A stretch of 64,000 nucleotides of DNA from contig MU623492.1 in assembly GCA_025201765.1 (NCBI GenBank), positions 1 to 64,000 of the forward strand, written 5' to 3'. Under the pieces are notes generated by a model. The model was not told the origin of the DNA. It did no database searches and saw only the letters and a list, made by a program, of their open reading frames with translations. The position numbers were made by a program, and so were the translations under genes. Of the stretch, positions 58,383 to 64,000 are shown piece after piece. The DNA comes from Daldinia sp. FL1419 (taxonomy: Eukaryota; Ascomycota; Sordariomycetes; Xylariales; Hypoxylaceae). The first letter of the stretch is position 1. Each line of letters starts with the position of its first letter.

Positions 58383-59400
58383 TCACCACTTGCTAACTAC
58401 CGCCTTAATGTCATCTAACGGAACCTCCACATTCACTAGCTTAACTCTTTCACCCTCGGTCGATGGCACCGGATGGGGATCTCGCTTCAAGGTCCATACG
58501 CTAGAGACACCTAGGCCGGTGAGATACTCGAGCGCGCGGCCGTAATTAGTCCCTACCTGTGCGATACCATGGCTGTCATCTGACAGCGTGAATCGACCGC
58601 CTAACCGTAGCCACTCCTCGGCTATAGGCCGCGCCGGATATGGTTCTGCAAGCCCTTTACGTAACGCGCTACTGTTACACTCCAACCACCCGCCATAATC
58701 GGCCACAGCCTTCAGGTTGCGGCACACCCTATCCCAAACTCCCGGCCAAGACATCCGCGCATCACGTCCAGGTTCCGAGGATAGAAGTCGCACGAGGTCG
58801 AAGTGGCCAACGATGCGTGGGCGGAGAGCTGTGAGCATATCGTACTGTTGGTCGTAGTACCGCTCAGCAGCCAACTCCTCCGAACCCCCAGCAGAGGCGA
58901 CTGCCTTCGCGTAGTACGAAGCGTCATAGTCGATAGGGATGCCATTGATATGGTGTAAACTGCCGATGAAGTAATCGATGCTAGGGTGAGTAGCGAGTTG
59001 CGTCACGATGGACGCGTAGGCCGGCCGGGGCCATTCGCCCTCGAAACCAATCACAATATGAATTTGAGAGGCGTACTTGGCTTGTAAGCGTTGAGCTTCT
59101 AAAAGGTATGCCTCGTGCCGTGGGAAGAGCTCCGCGAGGGAGCCTTCAGGGTCGTCGAGCTAAAAGTGTTAGCGATTTATCTTTTTTCCCCCCCAAGGTA
59201 CTCAAGAATCTAAACGGGTGCAGGATTGCATGACCTACCTCCTCCGGATACAAATCCTCAGGAGCAGTTCGTGGCATGTGCTCTGTAAGCCCGAGAGTGG
59301 TATACCCAAGACCGACGGCGTGCTTCACAATGTCTTCGAGCTGGTCTTTTGCGTGGCCGGGGCAAAACTGGCCCGAGTGGGAATGCATCGTGAAGGCCAT
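58383..59400 (-). CDS. HIS2: Histidinol-phosphatase (PHP family)
   Basis: Two exons on the minus strand, 59400-59239 and 59159-58383, with a 79-bp intron and a phase-0 joint; 312 aa, close to the usual fungal length. It catalyses the dephosphorylation of L-histidinol phosphate in histidine biosynthesis. PHP-type metal ligands are visible in order: HSHSG (residues 6-10), TEHMPR (about 39-44), GFEGEW (92-97), HHINGIPID, GHFDLVRL and DDSHGIAQVG near the C terminus. The joint (YPEE/LDDPEGSLAELFPRHEAYL) restores family sequence. Cytosolic enzyme with no target signal. Confidence 0.93.
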
Positions 59401-60485
59401 GGTTTAGCTACCCAGGCACCTCGAAGGGTGGGTAATGGTATTGATTTGGTGGGATTTTTGGTTGCTCGGTTGCAAAACCAGGGTGTTAGTTGACCGTATA
59501 GGAACCAAGGTATAGGTAATACTGCGGTTTGGGCAGCCGAATATTTTTTAAGCCGGTAGTTGGGTGCAAACAATTAATTTAATTTAGAGCTAAATTTGAA
59601 GCCTCAAACGCAACGCTCTATCGGTTGGTATTCCGCTAAGGAATCCTCACACTACCCAAGTCCTGATCATATGAAAATTAAGATAAAATAAGATAACCTA
59701 GGTACCTAGGTAGTTAGTTATATGAACACGAAGATCCCGATATCAACTTCAAAAAAAAAAAAGAAAAAAAAAAGAAACAAAAATAAAAAACCTATATGCA
59801 GAGCCTGCATGTACCTACTTATTCCAGAACGCTCTTACCTTCCAGATGTATGTACAATACAATACAATATAATACCTACCTATCTTATCCCCCAGATCCA
59901 GGGCAGCGTACGGTGCGCGGGAAGGGATGGTCCAATACCTACCTGGTCACCATACGCTTTACAAAGCTTTCCTGCACCTTAGATGCAGTTGTGGTTAGGT
60001 AGTTAAAACTTGATGCATTGTAGATAATTCAATGTTCTAGGTATAACTATCTGCAAAGTATAATATGATATACGTACCTACATGTGCCATACCAGATACA
60101 TCCATGTATGCAGTGTCCATATAGGTACCTAGGTAGGTAGATACCTAGGTACCCAGCCAAAAGCCCAGATCTGGACCTATGTATCTAAGTACCTGTCTAC
60201 CTAGGTACATATGTATCTCTGTTTATGACATCTACCTGGCCCCATGGTTGGAATTTTTCTGGAACGGTATCTTTTCAGCCTTGTACCTTTGTGTCTTGGG
60301 AAAGCTCGATCAACCGGTGATTGCAAATCATTTATCACCGACGAGAACTTGTCGACTTTCGTTACTCGATACCACTTCGACTTCAGACGCACCATCTTAA
60401 CTTGCCAAAATTGACTATTTCGTATTTTTTCCGTCGCATAGACATACCCCGATGTCGAGATAGTCGTTCAAGATTTCAATTGACA
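59401..60485. other. Shared upstream region of HIS2 and the RNA-binding protein
   Basis: A divergent promoter region of 1.1 kb. It holds an A-rich run (59750-59790) and dense CCTAGG/GGTACC tracts at 59697-59716, 60121-60158 and 60187-60211. No gene was seen. Confidence 0.5.
60121..60158. repeat. Palindromic CCTAGG/GGTACC tract
   Basis: A dense self-complementary cluster of the dispersed type in the HIS2/RNA-binding protein divergent region. Confidence 0.85.
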
Positions 60486-63087
60486 ATGTTGTTCCCCGAG
60501 AGCGACGCGTCTCTTCTCAGGGCGTGGATCATAAGGCGCCTTGCCAATACGTGCGTTCCTTACCCTTTTCAGCTGTTTGCTCTCAACTCCCTGCTATTTC
60601 GTCGTTGCTAATATTCCGCTTCCTCTACTTCTAGATCTGACGCGGATGCTGATGTTCTCGCCGATTACGTCCTTGCTCTCCTACGACACGATGGCGACGT
60701 CGAGTCGATTCGCAAAATGTTCGAGGAGGAAATTCCCGATTTCCTCAGAGAAGGTAAAGTATCCCTACCAATTTAGCTGGTCAGTGTTAGATTATCTCGT
60801 ATTCTAAACGTATAATGTACCTGCAGATGCGGCCGCCTTTACGGACGACGTCTTTCAAGCTGTCAAATATCGTTCCTATCTTCCAGGAGCTCCTCCCGCA
60901 CCTCCTAGCGCGCGTCAAGTTCTTGCACCTCCTCCGCTCGCAACTACTAGTCCTCTAATATCTTCTTATCAACCTCAAGCACTATATAATACGGTTCCCA
61001 CAGCTTCAACTTTCTCCCAAAACAATTCGCGAAAGCGCACGTACAATGATCGAGATGATGGTGAAGTAGACATCATCTTGACGAACCAAGGCTCTTATCC
61101 CGGAGCTCAACCCTATAAGCAACCCCGTAAAGGAGGCGGTTTCTTGCAGCGCGGTGGAAGATTTGAAGATCCCCATAAACCAAGAGATCAGAATGGATTT
61201 CCAGGTCCTTATCCACCGCAATCTAGGTCCAACGGCCGCTTTGGACTACCATCAGCGCCATCTTTCCAACCCTCTACGCATGACCAAAGCATGCCGCCGA
61301 TAGATTTGAACAACCTTATGGAGAATATCCAGAGAATGAATCATCGGCTCGATATTCCTGTTCCCCAATTACCCGACCTTCCAAAACCCGTCTATTCGGG
61401 ATCTATCCTTCCACCACGTCGGAGAAGGCAGAAGTGTAGGGACTACGAGACTCGAGGTTACTGTTCTAGAGGGAGTAACTGTAAATTCGAGCACGGTTCG
61501 GACTCCCTGATGATGCCACCGCTCCCGCCATCGGCAAGTGACGGTTAGTACTTTTTTCTTTCCTTCTTGAACGGCACTAACCTGTCCCTTTTGCCATTAC
61601 TGACCTCGAGCAGAATACGATCCCAACAACGCTGTTTTTCCAATGCCACTCCTACCGAATCAACACCAACCCCAAGGGTTCCAGTCCTTGAACTTAGCCG
61701 CTTTTCCCACGGCCCTTTCTTCTAATCGCCGCGAAAATAATAAATCGAGACGCACGAAGAGCCGACCGCCTAATACCACGAGCGGCCCCGTTCACGACAA
61801 GACTAAGACTTCCATCGTAGTCCAGAATATTCCTAGCGGATATTTCACCGAGGAGAAAGTACGCGAATATTTTTCCCAGTTTGGTAACATCGTAGATATC
61901 TCAATACAAGGACCTGATCGCCTCGCTGTCGTTAAATTTGATACTTGGGACGCGGCTCACGCCGCCTGGAGTTCACCAAAAGTGATATTTGACAACCGGT
62001 TCGTGAAGGTGTTTTGGCATAAGGATGAGGCTGAATCTAGACCTGCCTCGGTCAATGGGAAGGTCGGAAATGGGGTAAATAACGGGTCTACTAATGGCAA
62101 TTCGCTTATCGAAGAGGGCGCGCCCGCCGAACCATTTGATATGGATGAATTTATACGGAAACAGGAAGAGGCACAGAAAGCCCATGAAGAAAAGACCAAG
62201 AAGAGACAAGAACTAGAGCGTCAGCGGCTTGAATTAGAAGAACGCCAGAAAGAGCTTCGCGCGCGGCAACTTGAGGAGAAACGCAAGCTTCAAGCTAGGC
62301 TTGCTGGAAAAAATACCCACTCGGAAACAAATGATCCTACTCAAAAGCCTACGTCACAGACAGAAGCTCTTAGGGCCCAGTTAGCAGCTTTAGAGGAGGA
62401 AGCTAACGTCCTAGGAATTGACCCAGATGCTATCCAGGAAGACTCGTGGTCCACCAGAGGTCGTGGTAGAGGTGGTCGAGGCTATCGTGGCCGTGGGCGT
62501 TTTGCTACGAGGGCTACAAGAGGTGGACATAGCTACCAAGGAAGAGGGGGTATAGAGGCTAGACACGCGGCTTATGCCGCGTACTCTTTGGATAACAGAC
62601 CGAAGATAATCGCGCTGTCCGGCGTAGATTTTACAGACCCGGAGAAAGACGAGTCGTTGCGACAATACCTCTTTGTAAGTTACGAAGCTGCATATCTTTG
62701 CCATCAATTTCTAATTCGCAGTAGGGTATTGGTGAATTTCAGGAAATTCATGCAGACCCTGCCACGACCCATGTTACCTTCAAGGATCGGAAAACAGCGG
62801 AACAATTCATGATGGGTGTGTCTGCCAATAATACGATTCCCGGACTTGAGGATAAGGTCGAGGTTACATGGGCTACGTCCGCGCCTCAGTCAGAAACGAA
62901 GACTCCTGCCGATAACGACGTGCCCATGGCTACTGGCACAGAAGATGGACAAGGGGGCAAGGATAAGACTAGCCCTGAGGGCAGTAGTGTGACTGTTGGA
63001 CTAGAGGAGGGGGAAGTCGATAATGGGCATAGTCATGATCAGCATGACATGGACTACGAAGCTGGAGAAGATTGGGACATTTCTTAA
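60486..63087 (+). CDS. RBM26/27-like RNA-binding protein (PWI-like, CCCH, RRM)
   Basis: Five exons: 60486-60550, 60635-60753, 60827-61543, 61614-62674 and 62725-63087; introns 84, 73, 70 and 50 bp; 774 aa. The N-terminal 85 residues form a PWI-like helical domain (LLRAWIIRRLANT, LADYVLALLRHD). A CCCH zinc finger (C-x8-C-x5-C-x3-H, KCRDYETRGYC..) is at about 264-285. RRM1 is at about 365-440 (TSIVVQNIPSGYF, LAVVKFDTWDAAHAAW). A charged coiled coil follows at about 475-535, an RGG-rich segment at about 579-620, and a second RRM-like domain after about 625 that spans the last intron. The domain order matches RBM26/RBM27 and fission-yeast Rmn1, linked to nuclear RNA surveillance and exosome targeting. 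The third acceptor GAGCAG and last acceptor CAGTAG were chosen because they keep frame and domain continuity. Confidence 0.87.
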
Positions 63088-63525
63088 GGAGATGCTAACC
63101 ACGTTTATGTCTATACCACTGTATATTAATCTAAGGGACGTCGCATATCGCGGTATTGGTACGTCCTGCTGGGGACAGCCTATTTCTCATCTTCAACTAA
63201 TGGTTCGTGGAACACGGCATACGGATAGGCATAAGATATCGAGGCATTACCTTGAAGTCCTTAGTTTATAATATTACGAGGCACAATCAATTCTAACCAG
63301 ACCTTTTACACTCCGTCCATTATCTCAATAACCTATGTACGGATAAGTACGATAATAGTAAGCAGATGTACCTAAGTTTGCATTTAAATTAAAAGTCATA
63401 AAATCAGTTTGATAGATGCTTATCTTGTCATACTGGCTCCTCTATCTAAGACCGAAGGGGGTTTTCCTTCCCTACAAGTCCAATACCTTTATTTCAGCCT
63501 CTCGACTCCCCCATTGCCTTGCATA
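63088..63525. other. Intergenic between RNA-binding protein and decayed flavoprotein gene
   Basis: The 3' flank of the RNA-binding gene (AT-rich near 63340-63420). No further gene was seen. Confidence 0.5.
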
Positions 63526-64000
63526 TTAATCCAAACCATCATCCTCTGCCTGTAGGGGATGAGCTAGACCGGCTCCCACCAAACACCCCATCGTGGTAGC
63601 CGTTGGCACGGCCTTGATCATTGTTTCAGTCGCCCGCCGCATATTGATACGACCCTGTGGTGTCAGTGTCACACCGAGATCTGCTACAAATGGGCTGTTT
63701 ATTTCAAGAACGGGAGCATGAGCCTATCTAATCATTCCTGGGTTAGTTCATCGAGCTTATACGGGGATATTAGACTGAATCGTACCAGAAAACCTTCACT
63801 ATAATCAGTACCGTCCTCTAGTGTGACGAGTACACCCTTCAAGATCTAAGGCCTCAAACCTGGTGCCTCTTCGCTAATCGTCGTCTATCTTCCGCACGCT
63901 TAAGACACCGACGTCGTGGAACTGGATGCCCGCGGGGCCTGCGTACCGCTCAACCAGGTCGGCGCGAATCCGGGCGCGAAAGGCCGCCGGGTCTGCGTGG
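63526..64000 (-). pseudogene. Thioredoxin-reductase-like (GliT-type) flavoprotein, decayed, runs off window
   Basis: Read on the minus strand from the window edge, one frame (64000-63874) gives DPAAFRARIRADLVERYAG and GIQFHDVGVLSVRK, matching the N-terminal third of fungal GliT-like thioredoxin reductases, then hits a TAG. Shortly after, another frame gives VLVTLEDGTDYSEGFL, and after a possible 62-bp intron INSPFVADLGVTLTP and MIKAVPTATTMGCLVGAGL up to a TAA at 63526-63528, matching the C-terminal third. There is no room for the roughly 130 residues between, which include the CxxC redox pair. Just before MIKAV the family AAGD motif survives only in a shifted frame (GCGGCGGGCGAC). Internal deletion, in-frame stop and frameshift together indicate a pseudogene. 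The 5' end lies outside the window. Confidence 0.62.

Noticed and set aside
1..64000. CRISPR arrays, bacterial operons, riboswitches, tRNA and rRNA genes, telomere repeats
   Set aside because: None was recognised by eye. The window is fungal, and the tandem repeats present lack the spacer pattern of CRISPR. A tRNA scan would be needed to exclude a missed tRNA.

Overview
The window is nuclear DNA of a filamentous ascomycete (Pezizomycotina). Supporting signs are short introns (45 to 246 bp, mostly 50 to 90) with GTRNGT-type donors and CTAAC branch sites, a fungal highly reducing polyketide synthase, a Zn2Cys6 regulator and fungal-type TORC1 components. A palindromic CCTAGG/GGTACC/TAGG tetranucleotide sequence is scattered between genes. 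I associate that with Sordariomycetes such as Xylariales, but the placement is a weak inference. The window opens with a homopolymer run that looks like a contig-end artefact.

Layout. 1-6.2 kb has no supportable gene, but holds a 264-bp inverted-repeat element with TA ends (4459-4722). 6.2-26.7 kb is the secondary-metabolism part: a Zn2Cys6 regulator (+, 6249-8493), a highly reducing PKS of 2368 aa (-, 13296-20512) and a Dal5-type MFS transporter (-, 25013-26681), separated by long gene-free DNA. No tailoring or release enzyme lies between them. The PKS lacks a recognisable methyltransferase motif and has an abnormal enoylreductase cofactor loop. 26.7-29.9 kb is gene-free and carries a 365-bp fold-back element and a nested hairpin.

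29.9-46.1 kb holds housekeeping genes: a vacuolar Ca2+/H+ exchanger (VCX1 type, -), IML1/DEPDC5 (-), a short-chain dehydrogenase (-) and a vacuolar zinc CDF transporter (ZRC1 type, +). 46.1-53.9 kb is gene-poor, with two small inverted-repeat elements and one frame-broken small gene (-, 51155-51909) ending its first frame in a poly-glutamate tract. 53.9-63.1 kb holds LST4/FNIP (+), histidinol-phosphatase HIS2 (-) and an RBM26/27-like RNA-binding protein (+). The last 475 bases hold the wreck of a thioredoxin-reductase-like (GliT-type) flavoprotein gene (-) that runs off the window.

How the genes fit together. Regulator, PKS and MFS transporter could form a minimal biosynthetic locus; this is inferred from proximity. 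IML1 (GATOR1/SEACIT) and LST4 (Rag GAP) act on opposite sides of Rag-TORC1 nutrient signalling, and two vacuolar ion transporters lie beside them, so this arm is rich in vacuole-membrane functions. No wholly new system is evident. The best leads are the unusual PKS, the decayed flavoprotein gene, the mobile-element relics and the broken poly-Glu gene. Gene models were spliced by eye from splice signals and frame, so exon borders are predictions.
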